A DNA stretch of 64,000 nucleotides from Streptomyces sp. NBC_01689 (GTDB lineage: Bacteria; Actinomycetota; Actinomycetes; Streptomycetales; Streptomycetaceae). The notes under the pieces are model-generated. The model was not told where the DNA came from and did not search any database. It saw only the letters and a list, made by a program, of their open reading frames with translations. The position numbers were made by a program, and so were the translations under genes. The stretch lies in contig NZ_CP109592.1 in NCBI RefSeq assembly GCF_036250675.1, forward strand, positions 6,324,001 to 6,388,000, given 5' to 3'. Each line of letters starts with the position of its first letter. Position 1 is the stretch's first letter. Below are positions 45,491-54,360 of this stretch, piece after piece.

Positions 45491-46543
45491 CTACCGGGGC
45501 AGCACCACGACGTACACGGCCGGTTCGCGCTCGTCCGCCGCCATCAGCGCGGTCCGTACCACCGTCGCCTGCTGCTCGGCCGTGTCGCGGAGCTTCTTCG
45601 GCGTGATGTGGACGACGGTGATGCCCAGCCGCTCCAGGTGTTCGCGCTTGCGGGCGTACTCCGACCAGAGGGCGTCCTCGTCGTGGCGGGGAGTCCGGGT
45701 GTCCAGCTCCAGGGCCACCGCCTGCTCCGGCCAGTAGGCGTCCAGACCGCCCAGGTGAGGGCCGCCCGCCAGCCGCAGGTCCACGTTCCAGACCGGTTCG
45801 GGCAGACCGTGCTCACGGACCATGCGGTAGAGACGGTCCTCCGCGACGGCGCGTCCCTCGGCCAGCAGGGAGTCGACGGCGTCCACCACATGCGGCCGGC
45901 TCAGCAGCCTGGCCTGCGTCAGCTCCCGCACCAGCGCGGCCGGATCGCAGTGACCGCCGCGCACCGCCTCGGTCAGCAGACGGCGTACCAGGTCCGCGTC
46001 CGTCAGCTCCGCCACCGCGTCGGCCAGGGCGCGCGGGACCGGGGCGACCGGGACGCCGGTGACGTGGGCCGGAGCGGGCAGGGAGGCGGTACGGACGATG
46101 CGGGCGCAGCCTTGCGAGCGCAGCCGGCGCAGCCGGGGGACCAGGACGTCGATCCTGTCGAGGGAGAGCAGGGAGGGCGCCGACGTGAAGCCGTACAGGG
46201 TGAGCGCGGCGAGGCCGGTGATCAGCGCGTCCGCGTAGGGCTGGGGGGCGTGCGGCTGCTCGGGCCCGGGCTGGACGGGGATCGCGGTCGCGGGCACCGT
46301 CGCGGGGGTGCGGGCGGCGAACAGGAGTACCGCGTGCAGGCGTTCCTCGGAGGTGGGCGGTCCGGGGTGGAGGAGGAAGACGCCCGGCAGGAACTGCTGC
46401 CAGGGTCCGCCGGACCTGCACCTCTCGCTCGCCCCGGCGGCGGTGACGCCGCGGGCGCGCAGCTGGGCGGTGGTCAGCACCCGGCGCCGGACGTCGGAGA
46501 GGGGACGCGGGGGGCGGGGGGAGAGCGGGGTGTTGTGGTTCAT
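45491..46543 (-). CDS. AbiEi-antitoxin-like / DUF559 nuclease-fold protein
   Basis: 350 residues from the ATG at 46543. The N-terminal winged helix (VLTTAQLRARGVTAAGASER, then GPWQQFLPGVFLLHPGPPTS) matches the AbiEi-type antitoxin domain. The middle part is helical. The C-terminal ~90 residues (DAYWPEQAVALELDTRTPRH, KREHLERLGITVVHITPKKL) resemble a DUF559/Vsr-like PD-(D/E)xK fold with possible metal residues in ALELD. No AbiEii toxin gene is adjacent. Orphan proteins of this architecture are frequent in actinobacteria and may be DNA-end or defence-related, but no function is established. A good promoter lies 41 nt upstream. Confidence 0.7.
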   Translation of the reverse strand: MNHNTPLSPRPPRPLSDVRRRVLTTAQLRARGVTAAGASERCRSGGPWQQFLPGVFLLHPGPPTSEERLHAVLLFAARTPATVPATAIPVQPGPEQPHAPQPYADALITGLAALTLYGFTSAPSLLSLDRIDVLVPRLRRLRSQGCARIVRTASLPAPAHVTGVPVAPVPRALADAVAELTDADLVRRLLTEAVRGGHCDPAALVRELTQARLLSRPHVVDAVDSLLAEGRAVAEDRLYRMVREHGLPEPVWNVDLRLAGGPHLGGLDAYWPEQAVALELDTRTPRHDEDALWSEYARKREHLERLGITVVHITPKKLRDTAEQQATVVRTALMAADEREPAVYVVVLPR

Positions 46544-46583
46544 GCACGGGGGCTTTCCGCGACCGGTCCGTCCCCTAACCGCT

Positions 46584-46612
46584 GTTACACGCTCGTCGGC
46601 AAATGCGGACAA
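46584..46612 (-). promoter_or_regulatory. Predicted promoter of the AbiEi/nuclease-like gene
   Basis: On the minus strand, TTGTCC - 17 nt - TGTAAC, ending 41 nt from the start codon. It sits in an unusually AT-rich stretch (46570-46720). Confidence 0.55.
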
Positions 46613-46676
46613 GCTCGTCCTAAAGTACGGGCGTTCGACTGCCGAAAGGCGCTGGTCCGGATGGGTAACGGAGAGG

Positions 46677-46709
46677 GGTTACGGCTCTGCTTACCTGAAT
46701 TTCGTAACC
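46677..46709. promoter_or_regulatory. Inverted repeat with GGTTACG/CGTAACC arms
   Basis: Seven-base arms 19 nt apart in the 312-bp gene-free stretch between two minus-strand genes. A further GGTAAC (46665) and TTACC (46691) lie close by. It is ~65 bp upstream of the AbiEi-like promoter and may be a regulator site. Confidence 0.4.
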
Positions 46710-46790
46710 ACCCGTTCCAGTGACGGCCGTGGCGGCGGGGCGGGCGTGGCGGAGACACGGCGGACGGGCGGACGTGGCGGGGACACGGCG

Positions 46791-46820
46791 GAGGGGCACC
46801 GGCCGGAACCGGTGCCCCTC
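46791..46820 (-). terminator. Hairpin terminator downstream of the second pepN
   Basis: Twelve-base-pair perfect stem GAGGGGCACCGG / CCGGTGCCCCTC with a CCGGAA loop, 36 nt after the stop codon. Confidence 0.85.
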
Positions 46821-46855
46821 TGGTGTCGTTGCCCGTGCGGCTCGTGCCGTTCGGC

Positions 46856-49459
46856 TCAGCCGGCGCTCGTGGCCGTGGTCCCCGCGTCGTGCCGCTGGCC
46901 GCGCAGCGCCCGTGCCAGGTCGTCGCGGGCCTCCAGGACCAGTCGGCGCAGGGCCGGTGCCGCGCCCTCGTGCGCCGCCAGCCACGCGTCCGTCGCGTCC
47001 AGGGTCTCCTGGGAGTCCCGCAGGGAGGGGAACAGCCCCCTGACCACGTCCATGCCGATCTGGATGGACCGTTCGGCCCAGATCCGCTCGATGGCGGCGA
47101 AGTACTTCTCGGCGTACGGGGCGATCAGCTCCCGCTGGGACGCCTGGGTGAAGCCCGCGATGGTCGCCTCCACCAGCGCGTTCGACAGCGTGTCCGACTC
47201 GACGACCTGCGCCCAGGCCTGGGCCTTGACCGCCGCGGACGGGCGGGCGGCGAGGCAGCGGACCTGATGGCGCTTGCCGGAGGCCGTGTCGTCCCGGGCC
47301 AGCTCGGCGGCGAGCGCGGACTCGTCGGCGACACCGTGCGCGGCCAGCGGCTCCAGCAACGCCCAGCGCAGCTCCTGGTCGACGTCCAGGCCGTCGATCT
47401 TCGCCGTGCCGTCCAGCAGGTCCTGGAGCAGCCGCAGGTCGTCCCGTCCGGACGCGACCGCCGCGAAGAAACGGGCCCAGGCCAGCTGGTGCTGGCTGCC
47501 GGGCTCGGCGAGCCGCAGCTCCTTCAGGGCGCCCTCGGCCAGGAGCCGGCCGCCGGTCTCCCGCCAGTCCGGCGCCACGTAGTGGGTGAGCGCCGAGTCG
47601 GCCCAGGCGTGCAGCGTCTGGAGCACGCCGATGTCCGACTCGCGGCCGGCGAAGCGCAGCACCAGGCCGACGAAGTCACGGGCCGGCATCAGCCCGTCCC
47701 GGGTCAGGTTCCACAGCGCCGACCAGCACAGCGCGCGGGCGAGCGGATCGGTCATGTCGCCGAGGAGTTCGCGCAGCGTGGCCAGCGAGGTCTCGTCGAA
47801 GCGGATCTTGCAGTACGTCAGGTCGTCGTCGTTGACGAGGACCAGCTCCGGGGCGTCGGCACCGGCGAGTTCCCCGACCACCGTGCGCGGGCCGTCGACG
47901 TCCGTCTCGACGCGGGCGTAGCGCACCAGCGGACCGGTCTCCCCGTCCGGCCGGGTCTCGCGCCGGTAGAGGCCCACCGCGACGCGGTGCGGGCGCAGTT
48001 CGGGATGCGACTCGGCCGCCTCCTGGAGCACGGACAGTTCGGCCACCCGGCCGTCCGCGCCCAGGATCACCTGCGGGGTCAGCGAGTTGACCCCGGCCGT
48101 CTGCAGCCACGCCCGGGACCAGGTGGCCAGATCGCGTCCGCTGGTCTCCTCCAGCGCCGACAGCAGGTCACCGAGGCGCGTGTTGCCGTACGCGTTCCGC
48201 TTGAAGTAGCGGCGCGCGCCCTCCAGGAACGCGTCCTGGCCGACGTACGCGACGAGCTGCTTGAGGACCGAGGCGCCCTTGGCGTACGTGATGCCGTCGA
48301 AGTTGAGCTTGGCGTCCTGCAGATCGCGGATGTCCGCCGTGACGGGGTGCGTGGACGGCAGCTGGTCGGCACGGTAGGCCCACGCCTTGCGGCGGTTGGC
48401 GAAGGTGATCCAGCCGTCCTTGAAGCGGGTCGCCCCGACCAGCGCGAACGCGCCCATGAAGTCGGCGAAGGACTCCTTGAGCCACAGGTCGTCCCACCAC
48501 TCCATGGTGACGAGGTCCCCGAACCACATGTGCGCCATCTCGTGCAGGACGACGTTCGCCCGGCCCTCGTAGGACGCCTGCGTGACCTTGCCGCGGAAGA
48601 TGTACTCCTCGCGGAAGGTGACGAGCCCCGGGTTCTCCATCGCGCCGAGGTTGTACTCGGGCACGAAGGCCTGGTCGTACTTGCCGAAGGGGTACGGGTA
48701 GTCGAAGTGGTCGTGGAAGAAGTCCAGACCCTGCTTGGTGACGAGGAAGACGTCGTCCGCGTCGAAGTGGGGCGCGAGACCCTTACGGCACATCGCGCCG
48801 AGCGGGATCTCCAGCGTCGTACCGTCGTCGAAGGTACGGGAGTAGCTGTCCGTCACATAGTGGTACGGGCCCGCCACGATCGCCGTGATGTACGTCGAGA
48901 TCGGCTTCGTCTCGGCGAACTTCCAGACGCCGTCCGTGAGTTCACCGACGCCGTTGCTCCACACCACCCAGCCCTCGGGGGCCCGTGCCTCGAAGCGGAA
49001 GGGCGCCTTGAGGTCCGGCTGCTCGAAGTTGGCGAAGACGCGCCGGGAGTCCGCGGGCTCGTACTGGGTGTAGAGGTAGGTCTCGCCGTCCTCGGGGTCG
49101 ACGAAGCGGTGCATGCCCTCGCCGGTCCGGGAGTAGGCGCACTGGGCGTCGACCACCAGCTCGTTCTCCGCGGCGAGGTCCTCCAGCCGGATGCGGGTGC
49201 CGTCGAAGACCTCGCCGGGGTCGAGGTCCCGCCCGTTGAGCGAGACGGCGGTGACGCTCGGCGCGATCAGGTCGGCGAAGGTCGCGGCGCCGGGCTCGGA
49301 ACAGCGGAAGCGGATCGTGGTGACCGAGCGGAACGTACGGGCTCCGGCCTCGGCGGTGCCCACGGCGGATCGCAGGTCGAGCGAGACCTCGTACCCGTCC
49401 ACGGACAGCAGGGCTGCCCGCTCCTGGGCCTCGTCGCGGGACAGATTCTCACCGGGCAC
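46856..49459 (-). CDS. pepN: Aminopeptidase N (M1 family), second paralogue
   Basis: 867 residues from the GTG at 49459 (GAGGGAG with an 8-nt spacer). This start aligns the N-terminus (VPGENLSRDEAQERAALL) with that of the 31169 paralogue (MPGTNLTREEAQQRAKLL). The core reads GAMENPGLVTF, then HEMAHMWFGDLVTMEWWDDL with LKESFA. All M1 ligands are intact. It is cytosolic with an ERAP1-like C-terminal domain. Two complete PepN proteins 13 kb apart suggest different peptide preferences or expression conditions. Confidence 0.94.
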   Translation of the reverse strand: MPGENLSRDEAQERAALLSVDGYEVSLDLRSAVGTAEAGARTFRSVTTIRFRCSEPGAATFADLIAPSVTAVSLNGRDLDPGEVFDGTRIRLEDLAAENELVVDAQCAYSRTGEGMHRFVDPEDGETYLYTQYEPADSRRVFANFEQPDLKAPFRFEARAPEGWVVWSNGVGELTDGVWKFAETKPISTYITAIVAGPYHYVTDSYSRTFDDGTTLEIPLGAMCRKGLAPHFDADDVFLVTKQGLDFFHDHFDYPYPFGKYDQAFVPEYNLGAMENPGLVTFREEYIFRGKVTQASYEGRANVVLHEMAHMWFGDLVTMEWWDDLWLKESFADFMGAFALVGATRFKDGWITFANRRKAWAYRADQLPSTHPVTADIRDLQDAKLNFDGITYAKGASVLKQLVAYVGQDAFLEGARRYFKRNAYGNTRLGDLLSALEETSGRDLATWSRAWLQTAGVNSLTPQVILGADGRVAELSVLQEAAESHPELRPHRVAVGLYRRETRPDGETGPLVRYARVETDVDGPRTVVGELAGADAPELVLVNDDDLTYCKIRFDETSLATLRELLGDMTDPLARALCWSALWNLTRDGLMPARDFVGLVLRFAGRESDIGVLQTLHAWADSALTHYVAPDWRETGGRLLAEGALKELRLAEPGSQHQLAWARFFAAVASGRDDLRLLQDLLDGTAKIDGLDVDQELRWALLEPLAAHGVADESALAAELARDDTASGKRHQVRCLAARPSAAVKAQAWAQVVESDTLSNALVEATIAGFTQASQRELIAPYAEKYFAAIERIWAERSIQIGMDVVRGLFPSLRDSQETLDATDAWLAAHEGAAPALRRLVLEARDDLARALRGQRHDAGTTATSAG

Positions 49460-49598
49460 GGGCGGCACTCCCTCATGGCGTCATAGACATGTGTGAACGG
49501 GACCGATCCTCCCATGTGCACCTGAGCGCGGGCACCCGGGAATGAGCCGGGGCACCGGCGGCGTTGGGGCCGGAAAAGAGGACCTCTTGAGGAGAACC

Positions 49599-50255
49599 AT
49601 GTCCGAGACCACCTCCGGCAAGACCCCCGTCGACTTCTGGTTCGACCCGCTGTGCCCCTGGGCCTGGATGACCTCGCGCTGGGTCCTGGAGGTGGAGAAG
49701 GTCCGGGACATCGAGGTCCGCTGGCACATCATGAGCCTCGCCGTGCTGAACGAGGACAAGCTGGACACGCTCCCCGACGAGTACCGGGAGATGCTCGCCA
49801 CCAAGGCCTGGAAGCCGATCCGGGTGGTCACCGCCGCCTGGCAGAAGCACGGCGAGGACGTCCTCGGCCCGCTCTACACCGCGCTCGGCACCCGCATCCA
49901 CAACCAGGGCGAGGGCCCGACCGTCGAGGCGGTCGCGGGCGCGCTCGCCGACGTCGGCCTGCCGGCCTCCCTGATCGACTACGCCGACCAGGAGGACTTC
50001 GAGTTCGACGCCGAGCTGCGCGCCTCCCACAAGGAGGGCATCGACAAGGTCGGCCAGGAGGTCGGCACCCCGGTGATCGCGCTCCCCGGCGACGACGGCG
50101 AGCAGATCGCCTTCTTCGGCCCGGTCGTCACCCCGACCCCGCAGGGCGAGGCCGCGGCCAGGCTCTGGGACGGCACGCTGCTGGTCGCCTCCACCCCCGG
50201 CTTCTACGAGATCAAGCGGACGCGGACGGCCGGACCGGACTTCAGCAACCTCTGA
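49599..50255 (+). CDS. DsbA-fold oxidoreductase with a CPWA site (mycothiol-nitroreductase-like)
   Basis: 218 residues from the ATG at 49599 (TTGAGGAG ahead). The active site is FWFDPLCPWAWMTSRW: a single Cys in a CPWA motif rather than CxxC. The thioredoxin-fold cis-Pro region is EVGTPVIALPG. A helical insert (~60-140) is typical of DsbA proteins. There is no signal peptide, so it is cytosolic. Closest in feel is the actinobacterial Rv2466c-like mycothiol-dependent family. A one-Cys site would need mycothiol or another protein thiol as the resolving partner. It is divergent from pepN. Confidence 0.85.
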   Translation: MSETTSGKTPVDFWFDPLCPWAWMTSRWVLEVEKVRDIEVRWHIMSLAVLNEDKLDTLPDEYREMLATKAWKPIRVVTAAWQKHGEDVLGPLYTALGTRIHNQGEGPTVEAVAGALADVGLPASLIDYADQEDFEFDAELRASHKEGIDKVGQEVGTPVIALPGDDGEQIAFFGPVVTPTPQGEAAARLWDGTLLVASTPGFYEIKRTRTAGPDFSNL

Positions 50256-50273
50256 GCCGGCCTCTCGCGTCGG

Positions 50274-50510
50274 TCACTCCGGCTCGGGCATCTTCCGTGG
50301 CGGGTCGAACGGCTTGACCCGCCACGCGTGCCGGATGTTGCGGCAGTCGTGGTCGGTGCTGCCGCAGATCCAGTAGTCGTCCACATACGCCCGGGGACGG
50401 GCGGCGTGCGTCAGTTCGCGGATGAAATCCCGTTCCCGGTCGTCCCGGGGCTGTCGGTGCGGTTGGCGCGATCCGCACGTGTAGCAGGGATACGTCATTT
50501 CCCTGGGCAT
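50274..50510 (-). CDS. Small zinc-ribbon-like protein, function unknown
   Basis: 78 residues from the ATG at 50510; an ATG at 50498 (MTYPCYTCG) is equally possible. CYTCG near the N-terminus and WICGSTDHDCRN in the second half could bind a zinc ion. The rest is polar and basic. It converges on the DsbA-like gene with an 18-nt gap. No family was recognised. Confidence 0.55.
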   Translation of the reverse strand: MPREMTYPCYTCGSRQPHRQPRDDRERDFIRELTHAARPRAYVDDYWICGSTDHDCRNIRHAWRVKPFDPPRKMPEPE

Positions 50511-50941
50511 CCGGCCAGAATGCACCGGAAGCGCCCGTACCGTAAGGCGCCGCACCCCCCGGCGCCACGCACCGCACCCGTACGCCCCACGGCCGCGGAG
50601 CGGTGGGGCGCGTGGCGCCGCCACGCGCCCCGGGGCAGCCCGTTGTGGAGCACACCGCGGGCTGCCCACGGCGGTCGGCCGCCGGGCGGGGCGTCGGGCG
50701 TCGGCGCGGGCGCGTTGTCGGCGGCCTTTCCGGACGCCGGCTGGACCGGACGGCGGCCGCCCACGAACCCGCGTCCGTCCCCGCCCGTCCGCTCGTCTCA
50801 CCCGGCGAACGTTTTCCCTTCCCCGCCCCGGCCGCCGTCCCCTTCGTCGCGGCTGCTCGGCGTACCCGGGGAACACGGCCGGCCGTCCGCTTCCCTCGGA
50901 GCGCACGCACGCGCCCGCCTCGACCTGGATACTGCGGGGTC
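50511..50941. other. Gene-free stretch (431 bp)
   Basis: Divergent spacer between the small zinc-ribbon gene and the histidine phosphatase. It is GC-rich and shows no convincing gene, hairpin or repeat. A GGATACT -10-like element ~8 nt before the phosphatase ATG could give a leaderless mRNA. Confidence 0.5.
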
Positions 50942-51598
50942 ATGAGGACGACGCACACCGACGACGACGCCACGGGCCCCGGGACTCCGGCGAGCACGAC
51001 CCTGCTGCTGGTCCGGCACGGCCAGACCGTCTGGCACGCCGAGAACCGCTACGCCGGGGTGAGCGACGTGGCCCTCACGGACGAGGGCCGCGCCCAGGCG
51101 GAGGAGCTCGGCCGCTGGGCCGCCGCCCACCCCGTGGACGCGGTGTGGACGTCGACCCTCTCCCGCGCCGTCGCCACCGCGGCCCCCGCCTGCCAGGCCC
51201 TCGGTCTCACCGCACACCGTGAACCCGCCCTGCGCGAATGCGACTTCGGTGTCGTGGAGGGCCGTACCCTCGCCGAGTTCGAGGCCGACAACCCGGCCCG
51301 CGCGAAGGCGTACCGGTCGGACCCGGTCTCCTACCCCTTCCCGGAGGCGGAGGACCCCCGGACCGCGGCGGCCCGCGGCACCGCGGCCCTGCGCCGCACC
51401 GCGGCGGCCCATCCCGGCGAACGCGTCCTGGTCGTCGCCCACAACACCCTCCTGCGACTGGTGCTGTGCTCGCTGCTCGGCATCCCGCTGGGCGACTACC
51501 GCCAGGTCCTCCCGCGGTTGCGCAACACGGCGCTCACCGAGCTCCGGATGACGGACGGGGCCGCCGCGCTGCTGTCGCTCAACGTGCCCTGCGCCTGA
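50942..51598 (+). CDS. Histidine phosphatase (phosphoglycerate-mutase-like)
   Basis: 218 residues from the ATG at 50942. The catalytic LLVRHGQTVWHAENRYAG motif is at ~25, the second Arg/Glu region is LRECDFGVVEGRTLAEF, and the second catalytic His is in VLVVAHNTLLRLVL (~163). No ribosome-binding site is seen. Members remove phosphate from small metabolites; the substrate is not determined. A 15-bp hairpin follows. Confidence 0.9.
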   Translation: MRTTHTDDDATGPGTPASTTLLLVRHGQTVWHAENRYAGVSDVALTDEGRAQAEELGRWAAAHPVDAVWTSTLSRAVATAAPACQALGLTAHREPALRECDFGVVEGRTLAEFEADNPARAKAYRSDPVSYPFPEAEDPRTAAARGTAALRRTAAAHPGERVLVVAHNTLLRLVLCSLLGIPLGDYRQVLPRLRNTALTELRMTDGAAALLSLNVPCA

Positions 51599-51699
51599 GC
51601 CACGACGTCCGGCGGACCCCGCGGAGCAGGTGCGGGCGGGGGCTCGCCGCGCCTTCGCCCGCCGCGTGAACCGGTCTCCGTGACCTGGACGGGAGCGGC

Positions 51700-51734
51700 G
51701 GAGGGCCCTCGCGCGGGGTGCGCGAGGGCCCTCC
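51700..51734. terminator. Perfect 15-bp hairpin between convergent genes
   Basis: GGAGGGCCCTCGCGC / GCGCGAGGGCCCTCC with a GGGGT loop, between the histidine phosphatase and the amino-acid permease. Confidence 0.88.
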
Positions 51735-51757
51735 GGGGATGCCGGTGAGCCGTGGGC

Positions 51758-53146
51758 TCAGCCCTTGGCGCGCAGCCGCTGCCTGGCGTATCCGGCGGCC
51801 GCCAGCAGCAGCGTCATCCCGCCCGTGGAGTACAGCTGCACCCGGGTGCCGGGCTCCCGGGCCATCAGGACGAAGATCGCGGCCATGCAGGCCAGCGCGA
51901 CCCAGGTCAGCCCGGGGAACAGCCACATCCGTACGACCAGCCGCTCCGGTGTCTCGCGCTCCACCGCGCGGCGCAGCCGCAACTGGGAGACCGCGATGAA
52001 GATCCAGACGACCAGGATCACCGCGCCGATCATGTTCAGCAGCCAGGGGAAGACGTCGTCGGGCCGCCAGTAGCTCAGCAGGACGCAGACGAATCCGAAG
52101 ACGCAGGAGACGAGCACGGCGACGCGCGGCACCCCGGCGAAGACCCTTCCGAGCGCCTTCGGTCCCTGGCCGCGCTCCACCAGCGAGTAGGCGATGCGCG
52201 AGGAGCCGTAGATGTTCGCGTTCATCGCCGAGAGCAGGGCCACCAGCACGACCACGTTCATCAGCTGGCCGGCGCCGGGGATGCCCAGCCGGTCCAGGGC
52301 GGCGACGTACGGGCCCTGTTCGACGACCGCCTTCGAGTCCCAGGGCACCAGGGTCACGATGACCGCCATCGAACCGACGTAGAAGAGCGCGATGCGCCAC
52401 ATCGCGGTACGGACGGCACGCGCGACGCCCTGGACCGGGTTCTCCGACTCGGCCGCCGCGATGGTGACCGTCTCCAGACCGCCGTACGCGAAGACCGACG
52501 CGAGCAGTCCGACGACCAGTCCCTCGCTGCCGTGCGGCAGGAAGTCGGCGAGGTTGGCCGTGCCCGGGGAGTCGGTGCCCGGCAGCACCCCGGCGACGGC
52601 CAGTACGCCGAGGACGAGGAACAGGCCGATGGCACCGACCTTCAGCGCGGCGAACCAGAACTCGAACTCGCCGAAGTTCTTCACGGCGGCGAGGTTCGTG
52701 GCGCAGAAGACCACCATGAAGAGAGCGACCCAGCCCCACTCGGGCGTCCCCGGCAGCCAGCCGGTGACGATCTTCGCGGCGCCGATGCCCTCCAGGCCCA
52801 CGGCCGTGCACAGCAGCACCCAGAAGGACCAGCCGGCGGTGAAGCCGGCCCACGGGCCCATCGCCCGCTCGGCGTGCGCCGAGAAGGAGCCCGAGGACGG
52901 ATGGGCCGCCGACATCTCGCCGAGCATCCGCATCACCAGCATGACGAGCAGACCGGAGACGGCGTACGCGATCACGATCGACGGTCCGGCGGCGGCGATG
53001 CCCGCGCCGGAGCCGACGAACAGACCCGCGCCGATCACCCCGCCGAGGGCGATCATCGAGAGGTGGCGCTGCTTGAGGCCGTGGGAGAGCGCGACGTCCA
53101 CGCCGGCCGGGGTGGCGGGCGGGGTGTCGAGGGTGGTGCGGGACAT
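51758..53146 (-). CDS. APC-family amino-acid permease
   Basis: 462 residues with ~12 membrane helices. The family entry motif is HLSMIALGGVIGAGLFVGSG, with GEMSAAHPSSGSFSAHAERA after helix 2. It is close to the second permease at 57436-58917 in length and motif order. Such proteins carry amino acids or GABA by proton symport. The ATG at 53146 is chosen, since the upstream in-frame extension lacks hydrophobic or conserved sequence. Confidence 0.88.
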   Translation of the reverse strand: MSRTTLDTPPATPAGVDVALSHGLKQRHLSMIALGGVIGAGLFVGSGAGIAAAGPSIVIAYAVSGLLVMLVMRMLGEMSAAHPSSGSFSAHAERAMGPWAGFTAGWSFWVLLCTAVGLEGIGAAKIVTGWLPGTPEWGWVALFMVVFCATNLAAVKNFGEFEFWFAALKVGAIGLFLVLGVLAVAGVLPGTDSPGTANLADFLPHGSEGLVVGLLASVFAYGGLETVTIAAAESENPVQGVARAVRTAMWRIALFYVGSMAVIVTLVPWDSKAVVEQGPYVAALDRLGIPGAGQLMNVVVLVALLSAMNANIYGSSRIAYSLVERGQGPKALGRVFAGVPRVAVLVSCVFGFVCVLLSYWRPDDVFPWLLNMIGAVILVVWIFIAVSQLRLRRAVERETPERLVVRMWLFPGLTWVALACMAAIFVLMAREPGTRVQLYSTGGMTLLLAAAGYARQRLRAKG

Positions 53147-53554
53147 GAGAGCGGGTGGTCCCTTACGTGCGAGGGGCAAAACGCCCACAGTCTGGGCGGG
53201 CCCTCCGCACCGGGGCCGCTCCCGCCCACCACCCGGACGCGGGCGATGCGGAGCGTGACACTCCGGTCACCTGGCCGGGAGCCCGGGAGACGGCCGGGCG
53301 CGGTGCGGAACGGCCTCCGGGCCGGAGGCGAGATGATTTGGCAGGACCCTACAGCGGGCTCCTGCCCATAATCCGGCGCCGAAACGATCCCACCTCAGTG
53401 ACCAGTCTCACGCTCCGGCAGGTGTATGACGCACTTTTGTGAGAGGTGCACCAAGCCGCCGATCTCCGCTTTGTCGACCGCTGACGGTGATCGGCCCGGG
53501 GCCCCTGGGATACCGTCACCGTGTCCCGCACCCCTGTCACCCGCCGGAGTCCCC
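53147..53554. other. Divergent spacer between permease and bioY (408 bp)
   Basis: No gene is supported here. A moderately AT-rich patch (53335-53480) probably holds the two divergent promoters. I could not identify a convincing biotin-regulator box. Confidence 0.5.
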
Positions 53555-54148
53555 ATGAGCACCGCCGCCGTCACGTCCCGCACAGGCATCCGCCCCGGCG
53601 AGGTCCTCGCCGACCTGCTCCCGGCCTCCCGCGTCCGGGACGCCGCCCTGGTGCTCGGCGGCGCCGCGCTCACCGGCATCGCCGCCCAGATCTCCCTCCC
53701 CGTACCGGGCTCCCCGGTACCGGTGACGGGCCAGACCTTCGCCGCCCTGCTCGTCGGCACGGCCCTCGGCGCCGGCCGCGGCTTCCTCTCCCTCCTGGTG
53801 TACGCCCTCGTCGGCATGGCCGGCATGCCCTGGTTCGCCGACGGCGGCTCCGGCTTCGCGGCCCCCTCCCTCGGTTACGTCCTCGGCATGGTCCTCGCCT
53901 CCGCGGCCGTGGGTGCCCTCGCCCGCCGCGGCGCCGACCGCTCGGTCCTGCGCACGGCCGGCGCGATGCTGCTGGGCGAGGCGATCGTCTACGCGGTCGG
54001 CCTCCCGTACCTGGGCGCCTCCACGGGCATGTCGGTCGGCGCGACCCTCGCGGCGGGCCTCACCCCCTTCCTGATCGGCGACGCCCTGAAGGCGGCCCTC
54101 GCGATGGGCCTGCTCCCCACGGCGTGGAAGTTCCTCGACAAGAAGTGA
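53555..54148 (+). CDS. bioY: BioY biotin transporter (ECF-type substrate-binding subunit)
   Basis: 197 residues with six membrane helices. BioY signatures include SLPVPGSPVPVTGQTFAALL and the following LLVGTALGAGRGFLSLLVYA, the glycine-rich GMPWFADGGSGFAAPSLGY, and the final DALKAALAMGL. BioY captures biotin alone or with a shared ECF AT module. No ECF ATPase or T subunit is adjacent, so it must work alone or with subunits elsewhere. Confidence 0.92.
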   Translation: MSTAAVTSRTGIRPGEVLADLLPASRVRDAALVLGGAALTGIAAQISLPVPGSPVPVTGQTFAALLVGTALGAGRGFLSLLVYALVGMAGMPWFADGGSGFAAPSLGYVLGMVLASAAVGALARRGADRSVLRTAGAMLLGEAIVYAVGLPYLGASTGMSVGATLAAGLTPFLIGDALKAALAMGLLPTAWKFLDKK

Positions 54149-54208
54149 CACCGCGGCCCCGACGTGACGTGCCTGGTGTGACGTCACGGGCCCCGGTCCG
54201 ATGATTCC

Positions 54209-54266
54209 CGCGGAAGAGGTTCGCCGGGTCGCGTCGCGGCCTTCGGTCCGGCGGACCTCTTCCGCG
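54209..54266. terminator. Long hairpin between bioY and the LPxTG protein gene
   Basis: Nineteen-nucleotide arms (CGCGGAAGAGGTTCGCCGG / CCGGCGGACCTCTTCCGCG, one wobble) around a 20-nt GC-rich loop. Confidence 0.8.
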
Positions 54267-54360
54267 TCTCCACGTCCTGGTGCTGCGGCGCCGTGGTGGT
54301 CCGCGCCCACGTGATTCCGCGCTCCGGTGACTCCGCGGCGAGATGGTTCCGTGCCGTCGG

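Noticed and set aside
46661..46723. A 20-codon reading frame with two TTA codons and a weak GAAAGG ahead of its ATG
   Set aside because: TTA codons are bldA-dependent rarities, the spacer to GAAAGG is too long and the frame overlaps an inverted-repeat region, so regulatory DNA explains it better.
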